Below are positions 15,402-25,205 of a DNA stretch of 64,000 nt, piece by piece. The notes beneath the pieces were generated by a model. It was given only the letters and a program-made list of their open reading frames with translations, was not told where the DNA came from and did not search any database. The stretch comes from Candidatus Neomarinimicrobiota bacterium. Its GTDB lineage: Bacteria > Fidelibacterota > JAANXI01. The stretch is taken from contig JAIPJS010000010.1 in assembly GCA_021734025.1 (NCBI GenBank), positions 1 through 64,000 on the forward strand. Reading direction: 5' to 3'. The position numbers and the translations under genes were made by a program. The first letter of the stretch is position 1, and each line of letters begins with the position of its first letter.

Positions 15402-16457
15402 ATGGGGCTAGCCGCAACCAGTGTAGATAACCTGTATGACCAGATGTATGAGAAGCTGAAGAAAGTAGTTCCGGAAGCGGAGCTGCAATACAAGGCGGAA
15501 CTGGCATACGAAATTATTCAACTCAAGAAAGAAAAGAACGCCGTCATCCTGGGGCATAATTACATGGAGCCGGCGCTGTTTCACTCTGTACCGGATATCA
15601 CCGGTGATTCCCTGGGACTGAGCCGTGAAGCGGCTAAGACACCCAAAGATACCATTGTCTTTTGTGGCGTGGAGTTTATGGCTGAAACGGCAAAAATATT
15701 GAATCCGGATAAAAACGTTTTGATTCCGTCGGATAAGGCCGGCTGCTCCCTCGCTGAAAGCATCACTGCCGAAGATGTGAGGAGTCTGAAGGAAAAATAT
15801 CCTGGGGTACCGGTTGTGACTTATGTGAATACCTATGCTGATGTCAAGGCGGAGACCGATATATGCTGTACGTCGAGCAATGCAGTGGCAGTCGTAAATT
15901 CTCTGGATTCGGATCAGGTGATCTTCCTGCCGGACGAATACCTGGCAGGGAACGTGGCGCGGGAAACCGGGAAATCGATCATTTTCCCAACCAAGACCCC
16001 GAAATCCGAAAACGGGCAGTCTAACGGTCTGCAATATGATCTCGTTGGCTGGCACGGCCGGTGCGAAGTCCACGAACAGTTCACGGTAAAAGACATCGAA
16101 AACGTGCGGAAGCAGTTTCCGAATGTGGTGGTGCTCGCCCATCCGGAATGCAGCACCGAAGTCTGCGACGCGTCCGATTTCTCCGGAAGCACCTCGGCTA
16201 TGATAAATTATGTCCATGACGTGGAAGCAGAGCAGTATCTGCTGTTGACCGAGTGCAGCATGGGGGACAATATCGCCGCCGAAAATCCGGATAAAGAGAT
16301 GGTGCGCCTTTGCAGCGTGCGCTGTCCCCATATGAACCAGATCACCCTGGAGATGACCAGAGACGCGCTGCTGTATAACCAGTACCAGGTTGATGTGCCG
16401 GAAGATATACGCGTCCGCGCAAAGAGAGCGGTCGACAGGATGTTGGAGATCGGGTGA
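15402..16457 (+). CDS. nadA: Quinolinate synthase A
   Basis: About 351 residues. NadA condenses iminoaspartate with dihydroxyacetone phosphate to quinolinate, the first committed step of de novo NAD synthesis, using a [4Fe-4S] cluster. The three cluster cysteines are recognisable in DKAGCSLAES, ICCTSSNA and LTECSMGDN, and the N-terminal VILGHNYMEP and DITGDSLGLSREAA blocks bind substrate. It is of the longer subgroup that continues into VRLCSVRCPHMNQITLE. ATG 15402 was preferred since AGGG lies seven bases upstream; ATG 15396 is too close to it. No nadB or nadC lies nearby. Confidence 0.95.
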   Translation: MGLAATSVDNLYDQMYEKLKKVVPEAELQYKAELAYEIIQLKKEKNAVILGHNYMEPALFHSVPDITGDSLGLSREAAKTPKDTIVFCGVEFMAETAKILNPDKNVLIPSDKAGCSLAESITAEDVRSLKEKYPGVPVVTYVNTYADVKAETDICCTSSNAVAVVNSLDSDQVIFLPDEYLAGNVARETGKSIIFPTKTPKSENGQSNGLQYDLVGWHGRCEVHEQFTVKDIENVRKQFPNVVVLAHPECSTEVCDASDFSGSTSAMINYVHDVEAEQYLLLTECSMGDNIAAENPDKEMVRLCSVRCPHMNQITLEMTRDALLYNQYQVDVPEDIRVRAKRAVDRMLEIG

Positions 16458-16528
16458 TTTCGGCGCCAAATACTTAAATTATCTCCTTTATTCTTTTTAT
16501 TAACGATATCCGAGTTTGAATAATATTT

Positions 16529-16563
16529 GCCCCTTTCAGGGTCGCCGACCCGTGAAATAGGGC
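16529..16563. repeat. Palindromic repeat, second copy
   Basis: CCCTTTCA and TGAAATAGGG form imperfect outer arms, with GGGTC-GCC-GACCC nested inside as a perfect 5-bp stem. It matches the copy at 11762-11793 in its left arm (CCCTTTCAGGGTCG) and has the same position relative to the following AGTCATTCC element. Confidence 0.65.
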
Positions 16564-16571
16564 TAGCAGCA

Positions 16572-16720
16572 AGTCATTCCAGGTGGAGTCCGGTGACTGC
16601 CTGACGGAGCCGAGGAATCTCGTAGAGAATCCTCCGAAGGGGAACTTGACGAGATCCTTCCCCGGAAGGGATCCCACTGGGACGACTTCAGGTCCGGTGA
16701 AGCTTCGCTCAGGATGACCT
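16572..16720. repeat. AGTCATTCC palindromic element, copy 3
   Basis: It opens with AGTCATTCC (16572-16580) and closes with GCTCAGGATGACCT (16707-16720). The inside shares GAGCCGAGGAATCTCGTA, GAGATCCTTCCCCGGA, GGGATCCC and TGGGACGACT with copy 2 in the same order. A short T run (CTTTTTG) follows the closing arm, again resembling a terminator. Confidence 0.65.
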
Positions 16721-16943
16721 GGCTTTTTGATAGTACGCAAGCGGAGACGCAGAGAGCGATTACCGGCAGTTTGGCTACTCACCCGAAATCCCTGTAAACC
16801 TAAACTCCTTGACTTTCACGGGGCGGCCATCTACATTTTTCGTTCTTTTTGAGAACTGTATTGTCTGCTCGCGGGCTCGATCGCCGGTGACAATGCATTC
16901 AATCCTATATAAACGCGAAATCTAGTTAGGTAGTGTAGAATAA

Positions 16944-17978
16944 ATGACTGTAAACTGGCAACCCATAGAAGAATGCCTGGAAGAGGCGAAACGGATTGTA
17001 CTAACTACCCACGCCAGTCCGGACGGGGATGGTGTTGGCTCTGAGATCGGGTTATTCCATTTTCTGAGAGCCAGAGGAAAAACGGTCCACATCCTCAACC
17101 CGTCGGCTATGGGACAGGAATACCAGTTCCTCGATGAGGGCGGTAATGTTCGTGTATATAAGCCGGTGGAGCACCTCCATCTGGTACAGAACGCCGATGC
17201 GTTTATCATCCTGGATATCGGAGATTATGCCCGGTTGCAAAAGGTCGGTGATCATATCAAGCAGTCACCCGGTAAGACCATCTGTATTGACCATCATCCG
17301 CAGACCAAACACGATTTCGACCATGAAATTATTGATGTTGAATCTGCTGCCACCGGCATGATGGTATATCATCTGATTCAGCACATCGATCCGGATGCCA
17401 TGAACTTCAAAATCGCCCAGGCACTCTATTGCGCGCTGATGACGGATACCGGTTCATTCCGATTTAGCAATACCACCTCGAAAACCCACCGGATGGCGAT
17501 GAAATTGCTGGAATTCGACGTGGAGCCTCATAATGTGTACCGGAATGTGTATGAATCCTCCTCCGTTGAGCGCATGAAACTCCTCGGTAAAGTTATCGAA
17601 AATCTGGAGTTTTCCAGCGATCGGCGGATTGCGTATTTTCCAGTCACGCTGAAGATGCAGGAACAGGTCGGAGCCAGCCACCAGGACGTGGACGGCTTTA
17701 CCGATTTTATCCGGACGCTGGGTGAAATTGAAGTCGCAGTCATGTTTCACGAACTCAATAAACAGCAGACCCGCATCAACTTCCGGAGCAAAGGAAGTGT
17801 GGTAATAAATCAGGTGGCAAAACACTTCGATGGTGGTGGACACGAATTCGCCGCCGGAGCGGTTATTGACAAGCCGTATAAAAAGGCGATCCCCATTGTC
17901 ATAGAAGAGGTGGAGAAGGCAATAGACGACTACCTGGATGAACAGTATCGAAAAGAAGTGGAGCAAGCCATATCATGA
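16944..17978 (+). CDS. DHH/DHHA1 phosphoesterase (NrnA-like)
   Basis: A 344-residue cytoplasmic phosphoesterase of the RecJ-like DHH superfamily, closest to NrnA-type enzymes that degrade nanoRNA or short linear dinucleotides and may dephosphorylate pAp. Metal-binding motifs are visible: [15 protein letters not shown] (residues 23-37), [15 protein letters not shown] (the DHH-type motif) and [12 protein letters not shown]. The C-terminal DHHA1 domain has the substrate-binding [12 protein letters not shown]. Its stop overlaps the dcd start (ATGA), so the two are probably translated together. CdaA is encoded 22 kb away, so a role in c-di-AMP breakdown is possible but unproven. Confidence 0.9.
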   Translation: MTVNWQPIEECLEEAKRIVLTTHASPDGDGVGSEIGLFHFLRARGKTVHILNPSAMGQEYQFLDEGGNVRVYKPVEHLHLVQNADAFIILDIGDYARLQKVGDHIKQSPGKTICIDHHPQTKHDFDHEIIDVESAATGMMVYHLIQHIDPDAMNFKIAQALYCALMTDTGSFRFSNTTSKTHRMAMKLLEFDVEPHNVYRNVYESSSVERMKLLGKVIENLEFSSDRRIAYFPVTLKMQEQVGASHQDVDGFTDFIRTLGEIEVAVMFHELNKQQTRINFRSKGSVVINQVAKHFDGGGHEFAAGAVIDKPYKKAIPIVIEEVEKAIDDYLDEQYRKEVEQAIS

Positions 17979-18532
17979 GTATTAAACCGGATCACTGGAT
18001 TGAAAAAATGGCCGAAGAACACGGGATGATCGAGCCGTTCGTGAAGGAAAATATCTCTGAGAGCGTGATTTCATACGGACTTTCTTCGTATGGCTATGAT
18101 TTACGGGTGTCCGACGAGTATAAGATATTCACCAACGTGAATAACTCGGTCGTGGATCCCAAAAACTTCGATCCCCAGTCGTTCATTGATTTCAAGGGCG
18201 ATGTCTGCATTGTACCGCCCAATAGTTTCGCCCTGGCGCGGAGCGTGGAGTATTTCCGGATACCCCGAGAAATTCTCACCATCTGCCTGGGGAAATCCAC
18301 GTATGCCCGGTGCGGGATTATTGTCAACGTCACCCCGTTCGAACCGGAGTGGGAAGGCCACGTCACATTGGAGATTTCCAACACCACGCCGTTGCCCGCC
18401 AAAATCTATTCCAATGAAGGATTATGTCAGGTGATCTTTTTTGAGAGTGATGAAGTCTGCAACACGTCCTACAAAGATAAAAAAGGCAAGTACCAGTCCC
18501 AGCGCGGAATTACGCCAGCGCAGGTCAGATAG
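17975..18532 (+). CDS. dcd: dCTP deaminase
   Basis: A 185-residue trimeric deoxynucleotide enzyme that converts dCTP to dUTP on the route to dTTP. The family motifs are present: [48 protein letters not shown] and [20 protein letters not shown], which includes the catalytic glutamate, plus a C-terminal [13 protein letters not shown] for triphosphate closing. Its length is normal for the family. A bifunctional dCTP deaminase/dUTPase is possible, as both types share this fold. The ATG overlaps the end of the DHH gene by four bases. Confidence 0.93.
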   Translation: MSIKPDHWIEKMAEEHGMIEPFVKENISESVISYGLSSYGYDLRVSDEYKIFTNVNNSVVDPKNFDPQSFIDFKGDVCIVPPNSFALARSVEYFRIPREILTICLGKSTYARCGIIVNVTPFEPEWEGHVTLEISNTTPLPAKIYSNEGLCQVIFFESDEVCNTSYKDKKGKYQSQRGITPAQVR

Positions 18533-18615
18533 ACTGAATTTCCCCTTTTATTATCCCTGAAATTCCGGGCAAGAGAACACTTGAATCGGGCGGGGAGAAC
18601 ACCTAATTTTCTATA

Positions 18616-19509
18616 ATGAATCGGACTACGAGAGGAAACACAGGCAGTCATAGTGTGCGCATAACTCTGGCGAAACATGCCGGGTTCTGTTTCGGGGTGC
18701 GGGATGCAGTCGAGGTCGCCCGTGAGGCCGCCAGGGAGCACGGAAAACTCTACATGCTTGGACACATCGTGCATAACGAACGGGTGGTTCAGGAATTGGC
18801 TGACTTCGGTGTGACCGTCGTGAATTCAATTCACGATGTAAAAGGTGCACCGGTATTGTTTCGCGCCCATGGAACGCCCCCGGCAGTCTGGGAAGAGGCC
18901 AAAGCCCGTGGACTGGAGATCATCGATGCAACCTGTCCGTTGGTACATGAAATTCATGCTGAAGTCCGTAAAATGGAACAGGATGGCCGGCAGATATATA
19001 TAATCGGTGATAAGGGACATGATGAAGTGGTCGGGATCCAAAGCCAGGTAGAGAATCCTATCATCATCTCCACCCCGGAAGAAGCCAGGCGACTCCGGAA
19101 AAAGAAGCGCGGCGGCGCGGTCTCTCAATCTACCCAGGAGGTGGAAAATGTGCAGGAAATTATTTCGATATTGATAATGAAAGTGAAAGATTTACAATTT
19201 GTCAATACAGTCTGTCATCCCACCCGGCAGAATCAGGTGGAACTGAAAGACCTGGCAAATTCCAATGATGTGATGATCGTCATTGGTTCGTATACCAGCG
19301 CAAATACCAAGCGGCTGACGAGTCTCGCCCGGCAGATAAATCCCAACTCGTATCAGGTGGAAACTGCCGGCGATATAGATCCGGGCTGGTTCCGGGGCAC
19401 AGCCTCGGTGGGAGTCCATGCGGGAGCATCTACACCGGATAACACAATTGATGAAGTAATGCAAAAAATTCAATCGGTAACTTCGGACAGAACAGCCGAA
19501 GTGATATAA
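18616..19509 (+). CDS. ispH: 4-hydroxy-3-methylbut-2-enyl diphosphate reductase
   Basis: A 297-residue [4Fe-4S] enzyme catalysing the last step of the non-mevalonate isoprenoid pathway, giving IPP and DMAPP. Cluster cysteines are seen in HAGFCFGVRDA (Cys25), IDATCPLVH and VNTVCHPTRQNQ. Substrate-binding motifs include LGHIVHNERVV, FRAHGTPP and the C-terminal GASTPDNTIDEV. The ATG at 18616 adds about 13 residues beyond the family core; a GTG at 18655 is a reasonable alternative start. pdxS begins 12 bases downstream. dxs, the first enzyme of the same pathway, lies 1.5 kb downstream. Confidence 0.95.
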   Translation: MNRTTRGNTGSHSVRITLAKHAGFCFGVRDAVEVAREAAREHGKLYMLGHIVHNERVVQELADFGVTVVNSIHDVKGAPVLFRAHGTPPAVWEEAKARGLEIIDATCPLVHEIHAEVRKMEQDGRQIYIIGDKGHDEVVGIQSQVENPIIISTPEEARRLRKKKRGGAVSQSTQEVENVQEIISILIMKVKDLQFVNTVCHPTRQNQVELKDLANSNDVMIVIGSYTSANTKRLTSLARQINPNSYQVETAGDIDPGWFRGTASVGVHAGASTPDNTIDEVMQKIQSVTSDRTAEVI

Positions 19510-19521
19510 GGAGTGATATCT

Positions 19522-20403
19522 ATGGAAAAGGGATCATTTGAAGTCAAAATCGGCCTGGCAGAGATGCTGAAGGGTGGAGTCATCATGGATGTGACCAACG
19601 CCGAGCAGGCCAAGATAGCTGAAGACGCTGGTGCGGTCGCCGTGATGGCGCTGGAACGGATTCCGGCGGACATCCGGGAGCACGGCGGCGTCGCCCGAAT
19701 GTCCGACCCACTACTGATTCGGGAGATCCAGGAGTCGGTCTCCATTCCGGTGATGGCGAAGGTCAGAATCGGTCATTTCGTGGAGGCCCAGATTTTGGAA
19801 TCCATGGAAATCGATTTTATCGACGAGAGCGAAGTTCTGACACCGGCGGATGAAGCCAACCATATTTACAAGCACGATTTCAAAGTGCCGTTCGTCTGTG
19901 GCTGCCGGAATCTCGGCGAAGCGCTGCGGCGCATCGGCGAAGGCGCGGCACTAATTCGAACCAAGGGCGAGGCCGGTACTGGCAACATCGTCGAAGCTGT
20001 GCGGCACATGCGCTCGGTGCAGAATGATATCCGGCGTCTGACGACTCTTGGTGACGATCAGTTGATGGCGGCTTCCAAAGAACTGGGCGCGCCGTATGAG
20101 GTCGTGAAACAGGTAGCCGACGACGGTAGACTACCGGTTCCGAACTTTGCCGCCGGCGGTATCGCTACTCCGGCAGACGCTTCGCTGATGATGCAGTTAG
20201 GCGCTGAAACCTGTTTCGTGGGATCGGGCATTTTCAAGTCCTCCAATCCCAAAGAACGGGCGGAAGCCATCGTTCGGGCCGTCACCCATTACGACGAGCC
20301 GGAAGAGTTGGCGAAAGTCTCCGAGGGACTCGGCGAAGCCATGGTTGGCATTAACGTCAGCGATATTCCGGATGGCGAACGGCTCGCCGATCGCGGATGG
20401 TAG
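19522..20403 (+). CDS. pdxS: Pyridoxal 5'-phosphate synthase subunit PdxS
   Basis: A 293-residue TIM-barrel synthase that makes PLP from ribose 5-phosphate, glyceraldehyde 3-phosphate and ammonia supplied by PdxT. Near-identical family blocks are [65 protein letters not shown] and [19 protein letters not shown], including both catalytic lysines. The start ATG 19522 follows AAGGAG (19508-19513) by eight bases; the GTG at 19513 lies within that site and is rejected. pdxT follows seven bases after the stop. Confidence 0.97.
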   Translation: MEKGSFEVKIGLAEMLKGGVIMDVTNAEQAKIAEDAGAVAVMALERIPADIREHGGVARMSDPLLIREIQESVSIPVMAKVRIGHFVEAQILESMEIDFIDESEVLTPADEANHIYKHDFKVPFVCGCRNLGEALRRIGEGAALIRTKGEAGTGNIVEAVRHMRSVQNDIRRLTTLGDDQLMAASKELGAPYEVVKQVADDGRLPVPNFAAGGIATPADASLMMQLGAETCFVGSGIFKSSNPKERAEAIVRAVTHYDEPEELAKVSEGLGEAMVGINVSDIPDGERLADRGW

Positions 20404-20410
20404 GAAATAG

Positions 20411-20995
20411 ATGATCGTAGGTATTCTTGCCATTCAGGGCGCATTTCATAAGCATCAACAGGTGCTGGAAAGGCTCGGCGTCCAATCCCGGTTAATCAAG
20501 CACCCCGGGGAGCTGGACGAGGTCGATGCTTTAATTATTCCCGGCGGCGAGAGCACGACTATGACTAAGGTGCTCCAGTCGGAAAAGTGGTCAGACGTTA
20601 TCGAACTCTACGCCAGGGACAATCCGGTGTTCGGTACCTGCGCCGGAGCAATATTATTGAGCAACCAGGTGGACAGCGACAAGGTCAAACCGTGGCATAT
20701 TATCGACATGTCAGTCTCACGGAACGCCTTTGGACGGCAAATCGAGTCATTCCTGGCAGACATTGACTGGGGAGCGGCCGGAGAGTCGGTTAAAATCCCG
20801 GCGGTATTCATCCGGGCGCCACGCATTAACAAAATCGGTGATCGCGTGGAAATTCTTGGCAGATACGAAGGCGAACCGGTGGTGGTCCGACAGGGAAACG
20901 CCATGGCCGCGACGTTTCACCCGGAACTGACGAACGATATCGCGGTTCACCGTTATTTTATAGATGAGTTATGCCGGAAGGCGCAGGCTGCCTGA
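20411..20995 (+). CDS. pdxT: Pyridoxal 5'-phosphate synthase glutaminase PdxT
   Basis: A 194-residue class I glutamine amidotransferase that releases ammonia from glutamine for PdxS. The catalytic triad is recognisable: Cys77 in FGTCAGAILLS, with His170 and Glu172 in FHPELTND. GGESTTM near residues 46-52 forms the oxyanion hole and PdxS contact. GILAIQGAFHKHQQVL at the N-terminus is typical. Length is normal. It forms a tight pair with pdxS, as in most bacteria using the DXP-independent route. Confidence 0.96.
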   Translation: MIVGILAIQGAFHKHQQVLERLGVQSRLIKHPGELDEVDALIIPGGESTTMTKVLQSEKWSDVIELYARDNPVFGTCAGAILLSNQVDSDKVKPWHIIDMSVSRNAFGRQIESFLADIDWGAAGESVKIPAVFIRAPRINKIGDRVEILGRYEGEPVVVRQGNAMAATFHPELTNDIAVHRYFIDELCRKAQAA

Positions 20996-21040
20996 GAATC
21001 CGGCACTTTTTTTCCACTCCTGGTTCAATGGAGTACACAA

Positions 21041-22942
21041 TTGGATTATTCAATTCTTCCGAATATCGATTCTCCCAAAGACCTAAAATCGTTGGAGCGT
21101 TCTGAACTTCGGCAGGTCTGCGACGAACTGCGCGATTACGTTATAGAGGTGGTGGATACTGTTGGCGGGCACCTGGCGCCAACCCTTGGTGTCATTGAAT
21201 TGACGACCGCGCTCCACTACCTGTATGATACGCCCAGAGATAAAATCGTCTGGGACGTCGGCCATCAGGCGTATGCGCACAAGGTCTTGACCGGTCGTCG
21301 GGATCGTCTCAATACCATCCGCCAGCTGAACGGGTTGGCGCCGTTCTGTAAGCGTGAGGAGAGCGAGTACGATCCGTTCGGAGCAGGCCATGCCAGTACG
21401 GCAATCTCTGCGGCGCTCGGTATCGCCACGGCCCGGGATCTCCAGAATGAAGACTACCGGGTAGCCGCTATAATCGGCGACGGCGCCATTACCGGCGGGC
21501 TTGCGTATGAAGGTCTGAATAATGCCGGAGCCATGCGCCGCCAGATGACAATCATCCTGAACGATAACGAAATGTCTATCTCACCGAATGTCGGCGCTAT
21601 GCACCATCTGCTAACCAAGATGGTGACCAACCCGTTCTATAATAAAATCCGTGACGAGATGTGGAACCTCACCGGGAAGATCCCAGGCGGTTCCCGGTAT
21701 GTCCGGTATATCGTCCGAAAGATGGAAGAAGGGCTGAAAAATTTCCTGACGCCGGGTATGCTGTTCGAGGAACTCGGGTTTCGCTATTTTGGTCCGATTA
21801 ATGGACACGATTTGGACGAGGTCATCGAGACCTTCGATGCGGTAAAAGATCTGAAAACGCCGGCGCTGGTCCATGTCTTAACGGAGAAAGGGAAAGGATA
21901 TCCCGGAGTAGAGAAAAGCCCTGTTCGCTTCCACAGTATTAAGAGCAAGGCCTCCAGAGAATCCAAGAAAGAAGACCAATTACCGTATTTCTACGAAGTG
22001 TTCGGGAATATCGTGACCGAAATGGCAGCGGATGATGAGAAATTGGTTGCCATTACGCCAGCCATGCGGGAAGGATCCGGATTGGTGAAATTCAGCGACA
22101 CGTATCCTGAGCGGTACTTCGACGTGGGCATTGCGGAAGGCCATGCCGTGACCTTCGCTGCCGGCCTGGCAGCCGAGGGAATTCACCCGGTAGTGGCTAT
22201 CTACTCTTCTTTTCTACAGCGGGGCTACGATCACCTGGTGCATGATGTGGCGACACAGGAACTTCCGGTGATCATTTGCCTGGATCGCTCCGGGCTGGTC
22301 GGGGGGGACGGTGCAACCCATCAGGGGGCATTCGATTATTCATATATGTTACATATCCCGAATATGGTGGTGACGGCTCCTATGGATGGTAACGAACTCC
22401 GGGATCTCATGTATACTGCGCGGCAATACGGGGCGGGGCCGTTCAGTATCCGGTATCCCAAGGATCGGGTAGTGGAGTGGAGCCCGGAAGGCGAGCCACA
22501 CTTGTTGGATATTGGCTCCTGGGAGGAATTACGAGAGGGTGACAAAATCGTCGTTGTCGCTGCTGGTTCTATGGTTGATATTGGTGAACGCGCCATCGAA
22601 TCCCTGGCCAAAGAAGGGTATCAAATCGGCCTCGTTAATGCGCGCTTTCTGAAACCGTTCGATACGACGATGTTGAGTAACCTCGTAAAGAGCTGTTCGC
22701 ATTTGGTCATCATGGAAGAAAACAGCGTTATCGGTGGATTCGGATCGACAATTCTCGGATATGTGGAGGATAATTTCCCGGGGACGGTCAGGATTACCAG
22801 AATCGGCATCCCGGATCAATTTATTGAGCACGGTTCCAGAGAAGAGGTGCTAGCACTTGCCGGACTCTCTCCTGCTAAAATTGCGGATCGGCTCCGGGAG
22901 ATCGCCAGGATGCACTATCAGTCTGCTGCAGAGGTCTCTTAA
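21041..22942 (+). CDS. dxs: 1-deoxy-D-xylulose-5-phosphate synthase
   Basis: A 633-residue thiamine-diphosphate enzyme that joins pyruvate and glyceraldehyde 3-phosphate, the first step of the MEP isoprenoid pathway. Order of domains: TPP-binding domain with GDGAITGGLAYEGLNNAG and the conserved LNDNEMSISPNVGA, pyrimidine-binding transketolase domain (FFDVGIAEGHAV-type segment, YSSFLQRGYDHLVHDV), and the C-terminal transketolase domain. The start is TTG 21041, seven bases after GGAG; no in-frame ATG lies near the family N-terminus. It probably continues the ispH-pdxS-pdxT transcription unit. Because PdxST does not use DXP, dxs here serves isoprenoid or thiamine synthesis. Confidence 0.95.
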   Translation: MDYSILPNIDSPKDLKSLERSELRQVCDELRDYVIEVVDTVGGHLAPTLGVIELTTALHYLYDTPRDKIVWDVGHQAYAHKVLTGRRDRLNTIRQLNGLAPFCKREESEYDPFGAGHASTAISAALGIATARDLQNEDYRVAAIIGDGAITGGLAYEGLNNAGAMRRQMTIILNDNEMSISPNVGAMHHLLTKMVTNPFYNKIRDEMWNLTGKIPGGSRYVRYIVRKMEEGLKNFLTPGMLFEELGFRYFGPINGHDLDEVIETFDAVKDLKTPALVHVLTEKGKGYPGVEKSPVRFHSIKSKASRESKKEDQLPYFYEVFGNIVTEMAADDEKLVAITPAMREGSGLVKFSDTYPERYFDVGIAEGHAVTFAAGLAAEGIHPVVAIYSSFLQRGYDHLVHDVATQELPVIICLDRSGLVGGDGATHQGAFDYSYMLHIPNMVVTAPMDGNELRDLMYTARQYGAGPFSIRYPKDRVVEWSPEGEPHLLDIGSWEELREGDKIVVVAAGSMVDIGERAIESLAKEGYQIGLVNARFLKPFDTTMLSNLVKSCSHLVIMEENSVIGGFGSTILGYVEDNFPGTVRITRIGIPDQFIEHGSREEVLALAGLSPAKIADRLREIARMHYQSAAEVS

Positions 22943-23491
22943 ACTTCCTGGTGGAAGCATTGTATTCATAGCAGGGAAATTGTATCCAACGTGTCAGTAA
23001 ACGATCAGCAGATCTTGATATAAGAAACATCCCCGGTGGATATCGATAATCTGTTTCGCCAAAAAATGGTGTAAGCCACATAACTGATTTCATCTCGCTG
23101 TACTCGTACCCTTACCTACAGATTGGTTGAATATCTCCGATGAGAATTATTGCTGTCGGAAGAGCCGGAAATGAAGCATACGGCGTGAAATAGTTGCTAT
23201 GGAGTCGGTTAGTGTCAAGTCGCCGGAAATGATGAACGCAATCAGGGAATCCCGGTGAAAAATCCGGGGCTCATAAACGGGTGACCCAGACCCAATATTA
23301 CATGAACCGGAAAGTCAATTGCGACAATTCCGGCAGATCTTTCTTGTCGCTAAAAATGTATGGAACAGTAATCGAGGACAGTTTTCCCTGAATGTTTTTC
23401 CCTTCACAAAAGATATGCTGGCTTTCATTTTGAATATTTCCCGGTTACAATTAACTTCGAAATTCAAATGAAGAGATAAGGACATTAATAT
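22943..23491. other. Gene-free region upstream of methylmalonyl-CoA mutase
   Basis: These 549 bases contain no gene. The middle (about 23150-23310) looks like structured RNA and is listed separately. The last 100 bases are A/T-rich and carry the mutase ribosome binding site (AAGGA at about 23478). The first 150 bases show no recognisable signal. Confidence 0.5.
23150..23310 (+). ncRNA. Structured-RNA-like fragment, resembles group II intron domain I
   Basis: The block carries, in order, GGAAGAGCCGG (23158-23168), GCATACGGCGTGAA, TATGG (23198-23202), TCAAG (23215-23219), a GGAAATGATGAACG segment, GGGAAT, a hairpin CCCGG/CCGGG (23251-23268) and GGGTGACCC. The TATGG...CAAG pair and its surroundings resemble the tetraloop receptor area of group II intron domain I. 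No reverse transcriptase and no domain V is visible, so it would be a truncated remnant. A cobalamin riboswitch was considered because of the GGGAAT-hairpin pattern and the downstream B12 enzyme, but its other conserved boxes are missing. The assignment is tentative. Confidence 0.35.
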
Positions 23492-25189
23492 ATGAGTAAA
23501 AATAAAAAGTCTGATTCCGGGAAAGCAGGATCGGATGTAAAGCGGTCTTATCAGGAGGCAAAAAAGCAGTGGAAAGATTCGGCTGAAAGTAGTCCGGCGA
23601 GGGATTACAGTTTTGAGACCGTTTCGGGTGTCACCAACAAGCTGGTGTATGGTCCCGAGGACTTTGATGGAGATAATTTTATGGAGGACCTGGGAATGCC
23701 GGGCCAGTATCCGTATACCCGGGGCATTCATCCGAACATGTATCGGGGGAAGCTCTGGACGATGCGCCAATTTGCGGGATACGGCACTCCGAAAGAAACC
23801 AACCAACGCTTTAAATACCTCTTGAACGCCGGTCAGACCGGCCTGTCGGTGGCATTTGATATGCCAACGCTCATGGGATATGACGCCGACCATTCCTTAT
23901 CCCAGGGAGAAGTCGGGAAATGCGGCGTCAATGTTACCTCGCTCAAAGATATGGAAGCGCTTTTTGACGGGATTCGCCTGGATGAAATCTCAACATCCAT
24001 GACCATAAACGGGCCAGCGTCGGTATTGCTGGCATTTTATATCGCGGTGGCGAAAAAGCAGGGCGTCGATTTGGCTGATCTCCGGGGCACCCTGCAGAAC
24101 GATATCCTGAAAGAATATATTGCGCAAAAGGAATTTATCTATCCGCCGGAGCCGTCCATGCGGCTTATAGTAGATACGATTGAATATTGTACCGAGAATA
24201 TCCCCAAATGGAATCCGATTTCCATCTCCGGCTATCACATCCGGGAAGCGGGATCCACTGCGGCACAGGAATTAGCGTATACCCTGGCCGATGGTTTTAC
24301 CTATGTGGAGTGGGCACTGGAACGCGGTCTGGATATCGATGATTTTGCGCCGAGGCTTTCGTTCTTTTTTAACTCGCACCTGGACTTCTTCGAGGAGGTT
24401 GCCAAATACCGGGCAGCCCGGAGAATCTGGGCCTGGCAAATGAAGGAAAAATACGGGGCTAAAGATGAACGCTCTATGAAGTTGCGGTTTCACACACAGA
24501 CCGCAGGATGTACGCTCACCGCCCAGCAGCCGGAAATCAATATTGCCAGAACAGCATTTCAGGGACTGGCCGGCGTACTCGGCGGTACCCAGAGCCTCCA
24601 CACTAATTCCATGGACGAAACTCTGGGATTGCCCACAGAGAAGGCGGCCGAAATCGCGCTCCGTACCCAGCAGCTGATCGCGTACGAAACCGGCGTGCCC
24701 AATGTGGTTGATCCGCTGGGGGGCTCGTACTATGTCGAGAGTTTGACCGACAAACTGGAAGAGCAAGCCGAAGACATCTTTGCAGAAATTGAGTCTTTTG
24801 GCGGTGTCATCGAAGCGATTCGCCGGGGGTATTTTCAAAAAGAGATTGCCCGCTCTTCGTATGAATACCAGAAGAAGGTGGACTCCGGTGAGCGGATCAT
24901 CGTTGGGGTGAATGAATTTGTGAAAGAAGGGGAAGAGCTGGAAATACCGATCCTGGAGATCGATGAACAGGCGGAAAGGCAACAGCGCCAGTCAGTTCGA
25001 GATCTAAAAGATACCAGGGATCAGGCGGCGGTTGATCGGGCCCTGGAGAAACTCCGGACGGTGTGTGAAACTGATGAGAATACCATGCCATACATCATAA
25101 ACGCCGCTGAGCAGTATGCCACGCTTGGCGAGATTACGGATTTGATGAAGGAAGTGTTTGGCGAATACACTGAAGAAACGGTCTTTTAA
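23492..25189 (+). CDS. Methylmalonyl-CoA mutase, large (catalytic) subunit
   Basis: A 565-residue TIM-barrel subunit of an adenosylcobalamin-dependent acyl-CoA mutase. It contains [55 protein letters not shown], the [20 protein letters not shown] block and [19 protein letters not shown], all typical of methylmalonyl-CoA mutases. The C-terminal B12-binding domain of the one-chain enzymes is missing, so this is the split type whose small subunit is encoded elsewhere. A related substrate (isobutyryl- or ethylmalonyl-CoA) cannot be excluded. The N-terminal 20 residues are Lys/Ser-rich and probably disordered. Confidence 0.92.
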   Translation: MSKNKKSDSGKAGSDVKRSYQEAKKQWKDSAESSPARDYSFETVSGVTNKLVYGPEDFDGDNFMEDLGMPGQYPYTRGIHPNMYRGKLWTMRQFAGYGTPKETNQRFKYLLNAGQTGLSVAFDMPTLMGYDADHSLSQGEVGKCGVNVTSLKDMEALFDGIRLDEISTSMTINGPASVLLAFYIAVAKKQGVDLADLRGTLQNDILKEYIAQKEFIYPPEPSMRLIVDTIEYCTENIPKWNPISISGYHIREAGSTAAQELAYTLADGFTYVEWALERGLDIDDFAPRLSFFFNSHLDFFEEVAKYRAARRIWAWQMKEKYGAKDERSMKLRFHTQTAGCTLTAQQPEINIARTAFQGLAGVLGGTQSLHTNSMDETLGLPTEKAAEIALRTQQLIAYETGVPNVVDPLGGSYYVESLTDKLEEQAEDIFAEIESFGGVIEAIRRGYFQKEIARSSYEYQKKVDSGERIIVGVNEFVKEGEELEIPILEIDEQAERQQRQSVRDLKDTRDQAAVDRALEKLRTVCETDENTMPYIINAAEQYATLGEITDLMKEVFGEYTEETVF

Positions 25190-25205
25190 TGGGATATACT
25201 GCCAT

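Larger units (their letters stand above)
16458..16943. other. Gene-free region after nadA with palindromic repeat copies
   Basis: These 486 bases contain no gene. They carry the second short palindrome (16529-16563), the third AGTCATTCC element (16572-16720) and a GGAGACGCAGAGAGC fragment at about 16741. The rest, up to the DHH phosphoesterase gene, is unremarkable A/T-rich sequence without a clear promoter. Confidence 0.55.

Noticed and set aside
23230-23300. Cobalamin riboswitch upstream of the mutase
   Set aside because: GGGAAT plus a CCGG hairpin resembles part of the riboswitch core, but the CCACTG-like box and the GAGTCAGGA-like end are not found, and the rest fits a group II intron fragment better. 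Left as an alternative only.
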